Shown: piece by piece, positions 1 through 8,438 of the stretch
Position numbering within the stretch: the stretch's first letter is position 1
How the letters are laid out: each line of letters begins with the position of its first letter
NCBI RefSeq assembly: GCF_000739895.2
Contig: NZ_BBJS01000047.1
Coordinates: 1-32,205 of the forward strand
Reading direction: 5' to 3'
DNA length: 32,205 bases
Source: Sphingomonas paucimobilis NBRC 13935
GTDB lineage: Bacteria > Pseudomonadota > Alphaproteobacteria > Sphingomonadales > Sphingomonadaceae
Made by a program: the position numbers and the translations under genes
Notes under the pieces: model-generated
What the model saw: only the letters and a program-made list of their open reading frames with translations
Told to the model about the DNA's origin: nothing
Database searches by the model: none

Positions 1-10
1 CAAACATCTT

Positions 11-57
11 CTTTGCGGCTTTGCGGCTTTGCGGCTTCGCGGCTTCGAGGCTTCGCG
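11..57. repeat. 8-bp tandem repeat, about 5.9 units
   Basis: Units start at 11, 19, 27, 35, 43 and 51. The first three are identical (CTTTGCGG) and the last three are variants (CTTCGCGG, CTTCGAGG, CTTCGCG). The array lies beyond the purine-operon terminator and has no open frame I would defend. Such short arrays vary by slippage; any function is unknown. Confidence 0.85.
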
Positions 58-67
58 TGAAAAAATG

Positions 68-97
68 AAAAAGGGGAAGCGAGTTGCCCCGCTCCCC
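68..97 (-). terminator. Rho-independent terminator after purQ
   Basis: Read on the minus strand, an 8-bp GC stem (GGGGAGCG with CGCTTCCCC, one bulged A) encloses an 8-nt loop. It is followed by TTTTTCA and a further T run at 65-61. It lies about 60 nt past the purQ stop and should end the purC-purS-purQ transcript. This implies purL is not in the same transcription unit. Confidence 0.75.
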
Positions 98-111
98 CTG
101 TCAAATGTCAT

Positions 112-144
112 CCCGTGGCCTTCGACTTCGCTCAGGCTGAACGG
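112..144. repeat. Dispersed intergenic repeat, copy A
   Basis: The core reads GTGGCCTTCGACTTCGCTC followed by AGGCTGAACGG. About 26 consecutive bases, starting at CCCGTGG, match the reverse complement of the copy just after dnaB (20485-20519). Related copies are at 20547-20575 and 20607-20635. It lies just beyond the purQ stop codon and terminator. Confidence 0.75.
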
Positions 145-155
145 CGGGGTGGGGA

Positions 156-824
156 TTACGCCCCCACCATCTCCAGCAGGCCTTCGAACAACCGGCGGCC
201 ATGGTCGCCGCCGTGCGCGGCTTCGATGCGGCGTTCGGGGTGGGGCATCATGCCCAGCACGTTGCGACGCTCGTTCAGCACGCCCGCGATGTTGCGGGCC
301 GAGCCGTTGACGTCCTCGGCATAGCGGAAGGCCACGCGGCCTTCGCCTTCTAGACGGTCAAGCGTGTCGGCGTCGGCGAAGTAATTGCCGTCATGATGCG
401 CGACGGGAATGCGGATCGTCTCGCCTTGCTCGTACAGCCGGGTGAAGGCGCTGTCGGTGTTGGCCACTTCCAGGTTCACGTCGCGGCACACGAAGTTGAG
501 CGAGCGGTTGCGCATCAGCGCGCCCGGCAACAGCCCGGTTTCGGCCAGCACCTGGAAGCCGTTGCACACACCGAACACCGGCGTGCCCTTGTTGGCCGCA
601 TCGACCACCGCGCGCATGATCGGCGAGCGGGCCGCGATCGCGCCGCAGCGGAGGTAATCGCCGTACGAGAAGCCGCCCGGAACGCCGATCAGCCCCAGTC
701 CCTCGGGCAGTTCGCTGTCGCCGTGCCAGACCATGGCCGGCTTGACGCCCGTCACCGCCTCCAGCGCGACGGCGAGGTCGCGGTCGCAGTTCGAGCCCGG
801 AAAGACGATCACGGCGGTCTTCAT
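156..824 (-). CDS. purQ: Phosphoribosylformylglycinamidine synthase, glutaminase subunit PurQ
   Basis: This is the glutaminase subunit of the three-part FGAM synthase (PurL-PurQ-PurS), fourth step of purine biosynthesis in the cytoplasm. It releases ammonia from glutamine for PurL. The protein has 222 residues, usual for the small-type PurQ. The class I amidotransferase triad is visible: Cys87 in FGVCNGFQ, and His195 and Glu197 in MMPHPERR. The N-terminus [16 protein letters not shown] is the typical family start, so I chose the ATG at 824 over an upstream in-frame start at 881. The ATG shares its A with the purS TGA, so translation is probably coupled. A terminator follows. Confidence 0.97.
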   Translation of the reverse strand: MKTAVIVFPGSNCDRDLAVALEAVTGVKPAMVWHGDSELPEGLGLIGVPGGFSYGDYLRCGAIAARSPIMRAVVDAANKGTPVFGVCNGFQVLAETGLLPGALMRNRSLNFVCRDVNLEVANTDSAFTRLYEQGETIRIPVAHHDGNYFADADTLDRLEGEGRVAFRYAEDVNGSARNIAGVLNERRNVLGMMPHPERRIEAAHGGDHGRRLFEGLLEMVGA

Positions 825-1054
825 CAGGCGCGCTCCACCCGGTAATTCTCGATCACGGTGTTGGCGAGGAGCTGGCGGCACATCTCGTCGATCTGCGCGT
901 CGGTCGTCTCATCGGCGACCTGCATCTCGATCAGCTTGCCCGCGCGCACGTCATCGACGCCCTCAAAGCCCAGGCTGCCCAGCGCGTGCTGGATCGCCTT
1001 GCCCTGCGGGTCGAGCACGCCGGGCTTCAGGGTCACGAAAATCTTCAGCTTCAT
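824..1054 (-). CDS. purS: Phosphoribosylformylglycinamidine synthase subunit PurS
   Basis: PurS is the small bridging subunit that docks PurQ on PurL and helps channel ammonia. The 76-residue product begins [20 protein letters not shown] and contains [18 protein letters not shown], the characteristic beta-alpha-beta core of the family, at normal length. The start at 1054 overlaps the purC TAA by one base and the stop overlaps the purQ start by one base. The order purC-purS-purQ is standard in alphaproteobacteria. The frame is open far upstream inside purC, but that part is out-of-frame shadow. Confidence 0.96.
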   Translation of the reverse strand: MKLKIFVTLKPGVLDPQGKAIQHALGSLGFEGVDDVRAGKLIEMQVADETTDAQIDEMCRQLLANTVIENYRVERA

Positions 1055-1833
1055 TACTTGCCCCGGCTCTTGCGGTGTTCTTCCAGATCGAGGACGGCGG
1101 TGTCGCCTCCCTCGGGCAGCAGGCCCAGACGGCGCGCCACTTCCTGATAGGCCTCGACCTCGCCGCCGAGATCCCGGCGGAAGCGATCCTTGTCCAGCTT
1201 CTCGTTGGTGGTCATGTCCCACAGGCGGCAGCCATCGGGGCTGATCTCGTCGGCCAGGATGATGCGACCGAAGTCGTTGTCCCAGATGCGGCCGAATTCC
1301 AGCTTGAAGTCGACCAGGCGGATGCCGATCGCGGCGAACATGCCCGACAGGAAGTCGTTCACGCGGATCGCCAGATCGGCGATGTCGTGCATTTCTTCCT
1401 GGCTGGCCCAGCCGAAGCAGGCGATATGCTCGTCGGTGACCATCGGGTCGCCCAGCGCATCGTCCTTGTAATAATATTCGATGATCGTGCGGGGCAGCTT
1501 CACGCCCTCTTCGATGCCCAGACGCTTGGACAGCGAGCCCGCCGCGACGTTGCGCACCACGACCTCGATCGGCACGATCTCGACCTGGCGGATCAACTGC
1601 TCGCGCATGTTCAGGCGGCGGATGAAGTGGGTCGGCACGCCGATATGGTCGAGCATGGTGAAGACATGCTCGGAGATACGGTTGTTCAGCACGCCCTTGC
1701 CGTTGATCGTGCCCTTCTTCTGGGCATTGAACGCGGTGGCGTCGTCCTTGAAATACTGGATCAGCGTGCCGGGCTCGGGGCCCTCGTACAGGATCTTGGC
1801 CTTGCCTTCGTAGATTTGGCGGCGGCGAGCCAT
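1054..1833 (-). CDS. purC: SAICAR synthetase PurC
   Basis: PurC condenses carboxyaminoimidazole ribonucleotide with aspartate, using ATP, to give SAICAR in purine biosynthesis. The 259-residue protein starts [18 protein letters not shown], the usual PurC opening (KAKI-Y). It carries the family signatures [15 protein letters not shown] and [13 protein letters not shown]. An AGGGGA ribosome-binding site lies 7 nt before the ATG at 1833, which supports this start over an in-frame ATG at 1944. It is first in the purC-purS-purQ unit. A candidate promoter lies about 70-100 bp upstream, leaving a 5' leader of some 60-65 nt in which I see no clear riboswitch. Confidence 0.97.
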   Translation of the reverse strand: MARRRQIYEGKAKILYEGPEPGTLIQYFKDDATAFNAQKKGTINGKGVLNNRISEHVFTMLDHIGVPTHFIRRLNMREQLIRQVEIVPIEVVVRNVAAGSLSKRLGIEEGVKLPRTIIEYYYKDDALGDPMVTDEHIACFGWASQEEMHDIADLAIRVNDFLSGMFAAIGIRLVDFKLEFGRIWDNDFGRIILADEISPDGCRLWDMTTNEKLDKDRFRRDLGGEVEAYQEVARRLGLLPEGGDTAVLDLEEHRKSRGK

Positions 1834-1902
1834 GCGGCGGTCCCCTGAAATGAGTACAGCCCCGGTGCCCCACATGCTGAGGCCCGAGGCGGGATGGCGC
1901 GG

Positions 1903-1931
1903 CCTATAAAGGAAGGGGCGGGCCGGCGCAA
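1903..1931 (-). promoter_or_regulatory. Candidate purC promoter
   Basis: On the minus strand, TTGCGCC (1931-1925), a 14-nt spacer and TTTATAGG (1910-1903) resemble the Caulobacter-type housekeeping consensus TTGACgS-N10-14-GCTANAWC. It belongs to a gene-free stretch (1834-2136) between purC and the divergent secreted-protein gene. I see nothing else convincing there for purC. Confidence 0.45.
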
Positions 1932-2082
1932 TGGAATGTGGCACGTCATCGAGCCGGTTCCGGTAGGCCCGGTTGTGACAGGATGTGCAGGCAGATGTGC
2001 AACATGTCGTCGCTGTAATCCAATGTACATCATGGCCAATGCTTCAATGAAATATGAAAAATCGTTAAGTTGTGAAAGTACT

Positions 2083-2109
2083 GGAAACCGATCGCCCAAG
2101 TCATGGGTT
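2083..2109 (+). promoter_or_regulatory. Possible EcfG-like promoter of the secreted-protein gene
   Basis: GGAAAC (2083-2088) and GGTT (2106-2109) are separated by 17 nt, and the ATG follows 28 nt after GGTT. The alphaproteobacterial general-stress sigma factor EcfG recognises GGAAC-N16/17-CGTT. The match carries one extra A and a G for C, so this is weak. No good housekeeping promoter was seen for this gene. Confidence 0.25.
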
Positions 2110-2136
2110 CTGTCTATGCTTGCAAAGGAGGTAGTC

Positions 2137-2526
2137 ATGAACAAGCTGATGATCGGTGTTGTTGGTGGGGCCCTGATGCTGACGGCGGGTGTTGCCGTCG
2201 CGCGGCCGATGCATGCGGCGCAAGGGCCGCAGATCTGGGAGCAGGCACATGTCCCGCTGGCCAATGGCATGGAAGCAATCGCGGTCGTGAAGAACGGCAA
2301 TAAGGAGCGGACGGTCGCGTGTCGCGACACCGCCGATGTCCTGGCAACGTTCCGTCCCGAAGTCGTCGCCTTCGCGCCCGCCCACACCAAGAAGGGCAAG
2401 CCCGTGACCGATGAGGAAGTCGCCGGTGTCGAAACCTTCACGCCCGTCGCCTTCCAGAATTGCACGGTCGCGGCCGGCAATCACTTCCAGCAGGATGTGA
2501 CGCAGGCCCAGGCGAACCAGTCGTAA
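2137..2526 (+). CDS. Small secreted protein of unknown function
   Basis: I do not recognise this 129-residue protein. The N-terminus (MNKLMIGVVGGALMLTAGVA, then VARP) is a clear Sec signal peptide, with cleavage probably after AVA or HAA near residues 22-28. The mature part of about 100 residues holds two cysteines (62 and 109) that could form a periplasmic disulfide. It has no membrane segment and no catalytic motif I can name. An AAAGGAGG ribosome-binding site 5 nt before the ATG at 2137 fixes the start. It is monocistronic, between the divergent purC and parC, and a hairpin terminator follows. A periplasmic location is inferred. Confidence 0.85.
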   Translation: MNKLMIGVVGGALMLTAGVAVARPMHAAQGPQIWEQAHVPLANGMEAIAVVKNGNKERTVACRDTADVLATFRPEVVAFAPAHTKKGKPVTDEEVAGVETFTPVAFQNCTVAAGNHFQQDVTQAQANQS

Positions 2527-2549
2527 GCCGACCGGCCTTGCCGCGATCG

Positions 2550-2579
2550 AAGCGGGTGCGATTCCGATCGCGCCCGCTT
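2550..2579 (+). terminator. Hairpin terminator after the secreted-protein gene
   Basis: AAGCGGGTGCGAT (2550-2562) pairs with ATCGCGCCCGCTT (2567-2579) in a 13-bp stem with one G-U pair and a TCCG loop. The following TTTGTCGT is only weakly T-rich, so termination may be incomplete. It separates this gene from parC. Confidence 0.6.
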
Positions 2580-2623
2580 TGTCGTATCGAAGGGGTGCGT
2601 GTTCCTGATTTGATCCGCCGGAT

Positions 2624-2651
2624 TGCCCCTGGGGCGTGGGCTTGCTAGAAG
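2624..2651 (+). promoter_or_regulatory. parC promoter, near-leaderless
   Basis: TTGCCCC (2624-2630), 13 nt, then GCTAGAAG (2644-2651), seven of eight matches to GCTANAWC. The expected transcription start (about 2658) is only a few bases before the ATG at 2662, leaving no room for a ribosome-binding site; none is present. Confidence 0.6.
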
Positions 2652-2661
2652 CGGCGCTCCC

Positions 2662-4914
2662 ATGGCGATCGATCTCCGCGACAATCCTCCCGTCGGCATC
2701 CTGGACGCACCTTTCGACAGTGCGCTGTCGGAGCGTTACCTCGTCTATGCGCTGTCCACGATCACCGCGCGCTCGTTGCCCGATGTGCGCGACGGGCTGA
2801 AGCCCGTGCATCGGCGGCTGCTCTGGGCGATGCGGCTGCTCAAGCTCGATCCGGCGGCGGGCTATAAGAAGTGCGCGCGCGTCGTCGGCGACGTGATCGG
2901 TAAATATCACCCGCATGGCGACCAGTCGGTCTATGACGCGATGGTCCGCCTCGCGCAGGATTTCGCGCTGCGCTATCCGCTGGTCGACGGGCAGGGGAAT
3001 TTCGGTAATATCGACGGCGACAACGCCGCCGCCTATCGCTATACCGAGGCACGGCTGACCCAGGTCGCGATCGACCTGATGGATGGCCTCGACGAAGATG
3101 CCGTCGCCTATCGCCCGACCTATAATGGCGAAGAGCAGGAGCCCGAGCTCTTTCCAGGCCTGTTCCCCAATCTGCTGGCGAACGGCGCGAGCGGCATCGC
3201 GGTCGGCATGGCGACCAGCATCCCGCCGCACAACGCCGCCGAATTGCTCGACGCGGCGATCCACGTGGTCGACCATCCCGATGCGGATGACGATGCGATT
3301 CTGGCGCGTGTCAAAGGCCCGGACTTCCCGACCGGCGGCATCGTGGTCGATGCGCCCGCGATCCTGCGTGAGAGCTACACGACGGGGCGCGGTGGCTTCC
3401 GCGTCCGCGCGCGCTGGGAGATCGAGCGGGAAAAGGGCGGCGGCTGGCAGATCGTGGTCAGCGAAATTCCCTACGGCGTCGCCAAGGGCAAGTTGATCGA
3501 ACAGATCGCAACGCTGATCAACGACAAGAAACTGCCGATTCTGGCCGATGTGCGTGACGAATCGGATGCGCAGGTCCGCATCGTGCTGGAGCCGCGCAGC
3601 CGTACCGTCGATCCGCAGGTGCTGATGGATGGGCTGTTCCGCTTCTCCGATCTGGAGACGCGGATCAGCCTGAACCTCAATGTCCTCGACAAGGACCGCA
3701 CCCCGCGCGTCATGTCGTTGCGCGAGGCGCTGGCGGCCTGGGTCGAGCATCAGTTCGTCGTGCTGCGCAGGCGCTCCGAACATCGCCTGGGCAAGATCGC
3801 CGATCGGATCGAGCTGCTCGACGGCTATCTGGTCGCCTATCTCAACCTCGACCGGGTGATCGAGATCATCCGCACCGAGGACGAGCCCAAGGCGGTGATG
3901 ATCGAGGAATTCCGTCTGACCGATCGGCAGGCCGAGGCGATCCTCAACATGCGGCTGCGCTCTCTGCGGCGGCTGGAGGAGTTCGAGATTCGCGGCGAGC
4001 GCGACAAGCTCGACAAGGAGCGCGAGCAACTGACCCAATTGCTCGGCTCGGAGCAGCGGCAACGGACGCGGATGAAGAAGGATCTGGGCAAGATCCGCGA
4101 CCGCTATGGTCTGGAGACCATACTCGGCGCACGCCGCACGCTGATCGAGGAAGCCGCGCCGACCCGCGACATCCCGCTCGAGGCGATGATCGAGCGCGAG
4201 CCGATCACCGTCATCCTGTCGCAGCGCGGCTGGATTCGCGCGATGAAGGGGCATGTCGATCTCGCCTCGGCCGAGACGGCGAAGTTCAAGGAAGGCGACG
4301 GCCCGGCCTTTGCCTTTCACGCGCAGACGACCGACAAGCTGTTGCTGGCGGCGGCGAACGGGCGGTTCTTCACGCTGGCGGCCGACAAGCTGCCCGGTGG
4401 GCGCGGTTTCGGGGAGCCGGTGCGGGCGATGATCGATCTGGACGGATCGATCGGCATCGTCGGCTTCCTGCCCGCCGCCCGCGCCGCCAAGCTGCTGGTC
4501 GCGGCGTCGGACGGACGTGGCTTCATCGTGCCGGCCGCCGACACCATTGCCGAGACGCGAAAAGGAAAGACGGTGCTGACCCCGCGCGCCGGGGCCAGTC
4601 TGAAGGTCGTGCGCCCGGTGGGGGCGGAGGACGATTATGTCGCGGCGATCGGCGACAATCGCAAACTCCTCGTCTTCCCGCTGACCGAGTTCGTCGAGCT
4701 GTCGCGCGGAACGGGGGTCCAGCTTCAGCGCTATCGCGATGGCGGGCTGTCCGACGCGACGACCTTCGTCTTCAAGGACGGGCTGAGCTGGCCGATGGGC
4801 GGCGAGACTGGTCGGGTACGGACCGAGGCGGATCTGTCCGCCTGGCGCACTGCACGCGGCGCGGCTGGGCGGATGCCGCCGACCGGCTTTCCGCGCGACA
4901 ATCGGTTCGGCTGA
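2662..4914 (+). CDS. parC: DNA topoisomerase IV subunit A
   Basis: ParC is the DNA-cleaving subunit of topoisomerase IV, which with ParE decatenates daughter chromosomes. The 750-residue product has the GyrA/ParC opening ([20 protein letters not shown], then [10 protein letters not shown]), the winged helix with GKYHPHGD (80-87), the catalytic Tyr127 in AYRYTEARL, and the coiled coil plus C-terminal repeats. The short C-terminal domain (ending near 750) and the absence of a GyrA box favour ParC over GyrA. The position matching E. coli Ser80 is Gln88 and the Glu84 equivalent is Asp92, so the usual quinolone-contacting Ser is absent. I chose ATG 2662 over an upstream TTG (2623), which lies within the promoter. 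Confidence 0.95.
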   Translation: MAIDLRDNPPVGILDAPFDSALSERYLVYALSTITARSLPDVRDGLKPVHRRLLWAMRLLKLDPAAGYKKCARVVGDVIGKYHPHGDQSVYDAMVRLAQDFALRYPLVDGQGNFGNIDGDNAAAYRYTEARLTQVAIDLMDGLDEDAVAYRPTYNGEEQEPELFPGLFPNLLANGASGIAVGMATSIPPHNAAELLDAAIHVVDHPDADDDAILARVKGPDFPTGGIVVDAPAILRESYTTGRGGFRVRARWEIEREKGGGWQIVVSEIPYGVAKGKLIEQIATLINDKKLPILADVRDESDAQVRIVLEPRSRTVDPQVLMDGLFRFSDLETRISLNLNVLDKDRTPRVMSLREALAAWVEHQFVVLRRRSEHRLGKIADRIELLDGYLVAYLNLDRVIEIIRTEDEPKAVMIEEFRLTDRQAEAILNMRLRSLRRLEEFEIRGERDKLDKEREQLTQLLGSEQRQRTRMKKDLGKIRDRYGLETILGARRTLIEEAAPTRDIPLEAMIEREPITVILSQRGWIRAMKGHVDLASAETAKFKEGDGPAFAFHAQTTDKLLLAAANGRFFTLAADKLPGGRGFGEPVRAMIDLDGSIGIVGFLPAARAAKLLVAASDGRGFIVPAADTIAETRKGKTVLTPRAGASLKVVRPVGAEDDYVAAIGDNRKLLVFPLTEFVELSRGTGVQLQRYRDGGLSDATTFVFKDGLSWPMGGETGRVRTEADLSAWRTARGAAGRMPPTGFPRDNRFG

Positions 4915-5022
4915 TCGCCTGCGAAGCAATGCCGTTTCGAGGCGGCGTAAGGAAGCGGCAGATTGAAACCGTTTCTGGATACGATCGTTGCGCGGATTTT
5001 AGGGCCTTTTAACCTTCTGGCC

Positions 5023-5030
5023 GCTACACC
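5023..5030 (+). promoter_or_regulatory. Possible -10 element of the GGDEF/EAL gene
   Basis: GCTACACC matches GCTANAWC at seven of eight positions, and its TA lies 14 nt before the ATG at 5039. No good -35 element is seen (TTTTAAC at 5006-5012 is poor). Confidence 0.3.
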
Positions 5031-5038
5031 ATGTGGCG

Positions 5039-6709
5039 ATGGCTTCGATCGCTTATCCCACGCCGCGCCCTTCGACGCGACACTACGCCACGCTTACGTC
5101 GTGCGCGGTGGGAATCATGGCGATCCCCGCCGCCGAAATCGCCCTGGTCGATGGTCGGCCGGTCATCATCACCACCAATGAAGCCTTTCGCCGCGCCGGG
5201 CTGAACGAAGCTGCGGCCCTGCCGATTCTGATCGACGAACTGACGCCGCGTCTGGGCGAATTTTTAAATTCGGATCGCGAATCGATCGAATTCCCGATCG
5301 CGTTCGGCGATGTGATCGACCGTCGTTACTTCCGGGCGACGCTGGCCCGATCGGCGGAGGATGAGCCCGACAGTTTCGTGCTGATGCTCGTCGACCATAC
5401 CGCTCAGCATCATACCGAGCGCAGCCTGCGCCGCGAAATGACGATCGACAGCCTGACTGGCCTGCCCAACCGGCAGGGCTTTGGCGACCTGATCGAAATG
5501 ATGATGGCGACGCGTCACCCCCATGCGGTGCTGGTCGTCGATCTCAACCGCTTCGGGCGGCTGAACGCCTGTATGGGCTCGCTGGTCGCCGACGAGTTGC
5601 TGATCACGGTCGCACGCCGGCTGAAGGGGGCGTTGCGCTCGCGCGATTCGATCGGTCGGATCGGGGGCAATGAGTTCGGCGTCCTGATGATGATCGATGG
5701 CGGCGAGGACGAGGCGCATGTCCTGGCCGAGCGGATCGAGCGGGCGCTCTCTGCACCCTTCCGCCTCACCGATTTCGAGGTCAATGTCGAAGGGTCGATC
5801 GGCATCGCTTTTGGCAGCGATCAGGACGGCGATGCCGAGGAATTAATCCGCCATGCGCAATTCGCGGTGAAGCAGACCAAGAGCGCCGGGCGCACCCAGG
5901 TCTATCACCCACAGGCCTTCACCATCGCGCGCGCACAATTCGCGATGGAAACCGCGCTACGCCACGCGATCGACCGTGAAGAACTGCATCTGGCCTATCA
6001 GCCCATCTGTGACCTGACGTCGGGCAAGGTCGTCGCCTTCGAGGCTTTGGCGCGGTGGCGCGATGCCGAGGGGTGCGATCATCTGCCCTCCGACTTCATT
6101 CCCGTCGCCGAGGAATCGGGGCTGATCGTGCCGCTGGGCCGCTGGGCGATCGACCAGGCGCTGACGCAGCTTACCGAATGGGATCGCAGGGCAGGGGGGA
6201 CATGCGGGATACGCATGTCGGTGAACGTCTCGGCCATCCAGTTGCAGCGCGACGTCATTCCCGATGTGATCGAACGGGCCCTGGCGCGGACGGGGCTGAG
6301 CGGTGATCGCCTGACGCTGGAGCTGACCGAGAGCGCGATCGTCGGCGATCCGGACCGCGTCACGGGGATCATGGAGGCGCTGAAGGCGCTGGGCACGACG
6401 GTGGCGATGGACGATTTCGGCACCGGCTATTCCAGCATGGCCTATCTTCAACGCCTGCCCATCGATGTGCTCAAAATCGATCGCAGCTTCGTCTCCGGCA
6501 TGCTGGCCGATCGGGACAAGATCGCCATCGTGCGCGCGGTTCTTGGCTTGGCGCAGGCACTGGGCATGAAGACCACCGCCGAGGGGATCGAAACGGTCGA
6601 ACTGGGCCAGACGCTGGCCGCGCTGGGCTGCACCTACGGGCAGGGCTATGTCTATGCCCGCCCACTCGATCCCGATGCCGCCTGGGCGATGATCGCGGCT
6701 CAGGCCTGA
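5039..6709 (+). CDS. GGDEF/EAL protein, probable c-di-GMP phosphodiesterase
   Basis: This protein probably hydrolyses cyclic di-GMP. It has 556 residues from ATG 5039: a PAS-like or other sensory N-terminus (about 30-125), a GGDEF domain (about 130-290) and an EAL domain (about 305-550). No membrane segment or signal peptide is seen. The cyclase motif reads GGNEF (209-213), and the usual metal/base-contact stretch is VVDLNRFGRLN, so cyclase activity is doubtful. The EAL domain looks intact: EAL (335-337), Asn396, ELTES (428-432), DDFGTGYSS (458-466), Lys479 and AEGIE (514-518). The start is uncertain: 5033 (GTG), 5039 and 5117 are all in frame. The 3' end overlaps the convergent cca gene by 10 bp. 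Confidence 0.9.
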   Translation: MASIAYPTPRPSTRHYATLTSCAVGIMAIPAAEIALVDGRPVIITTNEAFRRAGLNEAAALPILIDELTPRLGEFLNSDRESIEFPIAFGDVIDRRYFRATLARSAEDEPDSFVLMLVDHTAQHHTERSLRREMTIDSLTGLPNRQGFGDLIEMMMATRHPHAVLVVDLNRFGRLNACMGSLVADELLITVARRLKGALRSRDSIGRIGGNEFGVLMMIDGGEDEAHVLAERIERALSAPFRLTDFEVNVEGSIGIAFGSDQDGDAEELIRHAQFAVKQTKSAGRTQVYHPQAFTIARAQFAMETALRHAIDREELHLAYQPICDLTSGKVVAFEALARWRDAEGCDHLPSDFIPVAEESGLIVPLGRWAIDQALTQLTEWDRRAGGTCGIRMSVNVSAIQLQRDVIPDVIERALARTGLSGDRLTLELTESAIVGDPDRVTGIMEALKALGTTVAMDDFGTGYSSMAYLQRLPIDVLKIDRSFVSGMLADRDKIAIVRAVLGLAQALGMKTTAEGIETVELGQTLAALGCTYGQGYVYARPLDPDAAWAMIAAQA

Positions 6710-7851
6710 GCCACCGCCGCGTCGGCCAGTTCGGCGACGCGCGCTTCTCCCGGAAAGCCCTCCGCGATCCACCGGGTCTCGACCTGCCGCAACAGCCGCG
6801 CGACCTCCGGCCCCTTGCCGATGCCACGCGCCACCAGCGCCCCGCCGGTCAGCGGCAAGGAGGGGGGTGTCCAGTCGCGGATGGCCTCGACCGTTTCGCC
6901 CGCCAGCAGCAGCCGGTCGATCGCTCCCTCGATTCCGACGCGATAGGCCAGCGCGCGCGGGCCTTCTTCACCCGGCCCGGCGGTGGCGGCGATCAGCCGC
7001 TTGCGATCGACATTGGACAATTTCAGCCGCGCCCCTACGGCTTCGGCGGTCTGCGGCGGAAGCAATGCGGCCAGTCGGCGGATGGGATCGGCGGCGATCC
7101 CGGCCGCCTGCTCGCGCTCGGCCAGCATCGCCAGCCGCTCGGCTCCTGCCGCATCGATCTCGGGGAGCACCGCGCGCAGGATACCGCGCTCGACCATCAG
7201 CGCGATGACCGGCACCGCGCCCGGCGCGACCAGCAATTTGAGCAGTTCGGCCGCGATCCGCTCGCGCGACAGGGCCATCAGGTCGTTGGCGCGGGCGGTG
7301 CAGGCGGCGAGGCCCGCTTCGTCGATCGCCTGGCCGAAGCGGGCATGGAAGCGGAAGAAGCGCAGGATGCGCAAGTGATCCTCGGCAATACGCTGCAACG
7401 GATCGCCGATGAAGCGGACGCGTCCGGCCTTCAGGTCGTCCAGCCCCCCGAAATAGTCGAACAGCGCGCCCGTCTCGGGATCGGCGTAGAGCGCGTTCAT
7501 CGTGAAGTCGCGCCGCGCCGCATCCTCGCGCCAATCATCGGTAAAGGCGACCACGGCGTGGCGGCCATCGGTCGATACGTCGCGCCGCAGCGTCGTGACC
7601 TCGACCGGGCCATCGGGCAGGACGGCGGTGATCGTGCCGTGCGCGATGCCGGTCGGCACGGGCTTGAACCCGCTGTCGCGCACCCGCGCGATCACCGTTT
7701 CGGGCGAGAGCGGCGTGGCCAGATCGATATCGGCCACCGCATGACCGAGCAGCGAATCGCGCACGGCACCGCCGACGAATCGCGCCTCCAGCGTGGCGGC
7801 GAGCGCGATCAGGTCACGACGATCCGCCCAGGGCGCGGTGGCGGGGTTCAT
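6700..7851 (-). CDS. cca: CCA tRNA nucleotidyltransferase / poly(A) polymerase family
   Basis: This is a class II nucleotidyltransferase that adds or repairs the CCA end of tRNAs. The 383-residue protein has FVGGAVRDSLLG (25-36), the metal-binding DID (41-43), ARRDFTMNAL (112-121) and the RNA-binding IAEDHLRILRFFRFHARFG segment. No C-terminal HD phosphohydrolase domain is seen, so it resembles the short alphaproteobacterial form. I chose ATG 7851 because it overlaps the Nudix stop as ATGA; upstream in-frame ATGs lie inside that gene. It is third in the unit DUF1285-nudL-cca. It cannot be excluded that it acts as a poly(A) polymerase, but CCA addition is the usual role where a single copy exists. 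Confidence 0.93.
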   Translation of the reverse strand: MNPATAPWADRRDLIALAATLEARFVGGAVRDSLLGHAVADIDLATPLSPETVIARVRDSGFKPVPTGIAHGTITAVLPDGPVEVTTLRRDVSTDGRHAVVAFTDDWREDAARRDFTMNALYADPETGALFDYFGGLDDLKAGRVRFIGDPLQRIAEDHLRILRFFRFHARFGQAIDEAGLAACTARANDLMALSRERIAAELLKLLVAPGAVPVIALMVERGILRAVLPEIDAAGAERLAMLAEREQAAGIAADPIRRLAALLPPQTAEAVGARLKLSNVDRKRLIAATAGPGEEGPRALAYRVGIEGAIDRLLLAGETVEAIRDWTPPSLPLTGGALVARGIGKGPEVARLLRQVETRWIAEGFPGEARVAELADAAVAQA

Positions 7852-8438
7852 GCCCATTGCAGCCGCCGCGACAGGTTGACGATCATCGCGGCAGTCGCGC
7901 CCCAGATGCGCCGGTCGTTCCATAGAATCTCGTAGAAATGGCGGGTCCGTCCGCGCCATGGCGCGCTGACCCGGCGGTGATGGGCAGGATCGAGGAGATA
8001 GGCCAACGGCACCTCGAACAGGTTGGCGACCTCCGCCTCGGAAGGGCGTAGCGTCATGTCCGGTGGGATGACACCCAGGACCGGCGTCACCTCGAATCCG
8101 GTAACGGTGCGATAGCGGTCGGCCAGTCCGATGACGGTAACAGCGCGTGGGGGAAGGCCGATCTCCTCCTCCGCTTCGCGCAATGCGGTTGCGACCAGAT
8201 CGGCATCGCCGGGATCGGCGCGACCGCCGGGAAAGGCGATCTGACCGGCATGATTGCGCAACGTCTCGGTCCGCTGGGTCAGCACCACGCCCGGCTCGGC
8301 GCGATCGGTGACGGGCACCAGCACCGCCGCGGCGGTCGGGGCGGTCGCAATCTCATGGCTCTCGACGCCGTCGCCGGTCAGGAGCTCGCTGACCGGGATA
8401 CGCGCCATCGCCTCGGCCAGCCTTTCGGCGAGCGTCAT
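7848..8438 (-). CDS. Nudix CoA pyrophosphatase (NudL type)
   Basis: This protein probably hydrolyses coenzyme A and its derivatives to 3',5'-ADP and phosphopantetheine. The 196-residue protein has a CoA-pyrophosphatase signature upstream of the Nudix box (LTQRTETLRNHAGQIAFPGG, 53-72) and the Nudix helix REAEEEIG (87-94). As is usual in this subfamily, the first Glu of the canonical Nudix box is replaced by DPGDAD. The start at 8438 overlaps the DUF1285 stop by ATGA and the stop overlaps the cca start in the same way, indicating translational coupling. The substrate is inferred from the subfamily motif, not shown. Confidence 0.9.
   Translation of the reverse strand: MTLAERLAEAMARIPVSELLTGDGVESHEIATAPTAAAVLVPVTDRAEPGVVLTQRTETLRNHAGQIAFPGGRADPGDADLVATALREAEEEIGLPPRAVTVIGLADRYRTVTGFEVTPVLGVIPPDMTLRPSEAEVANLFEVPLAYLLDPAHHRRVSAPWRGRTRHFYEILWNDRRIWGATAAMIVNLSRRLQWA

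Noticed and set aside
1834..1900. Riboswitch or PurR-type leader upstream of purC
   Set aside because: I could not find a purine riboswitch core or a clear attenuator in the 60-65 nt leader, only a plain ribosome-binding site.
2101..4929. 942-residue open frame on the minus strand opposite parC
   Set aside because: The plus strand is unmistakably ParC. The antisense frame is Arg/Asp/His-rich without a recognisable domain and runs through neighbouring genes, the usual artefact of high-GC codon bias.
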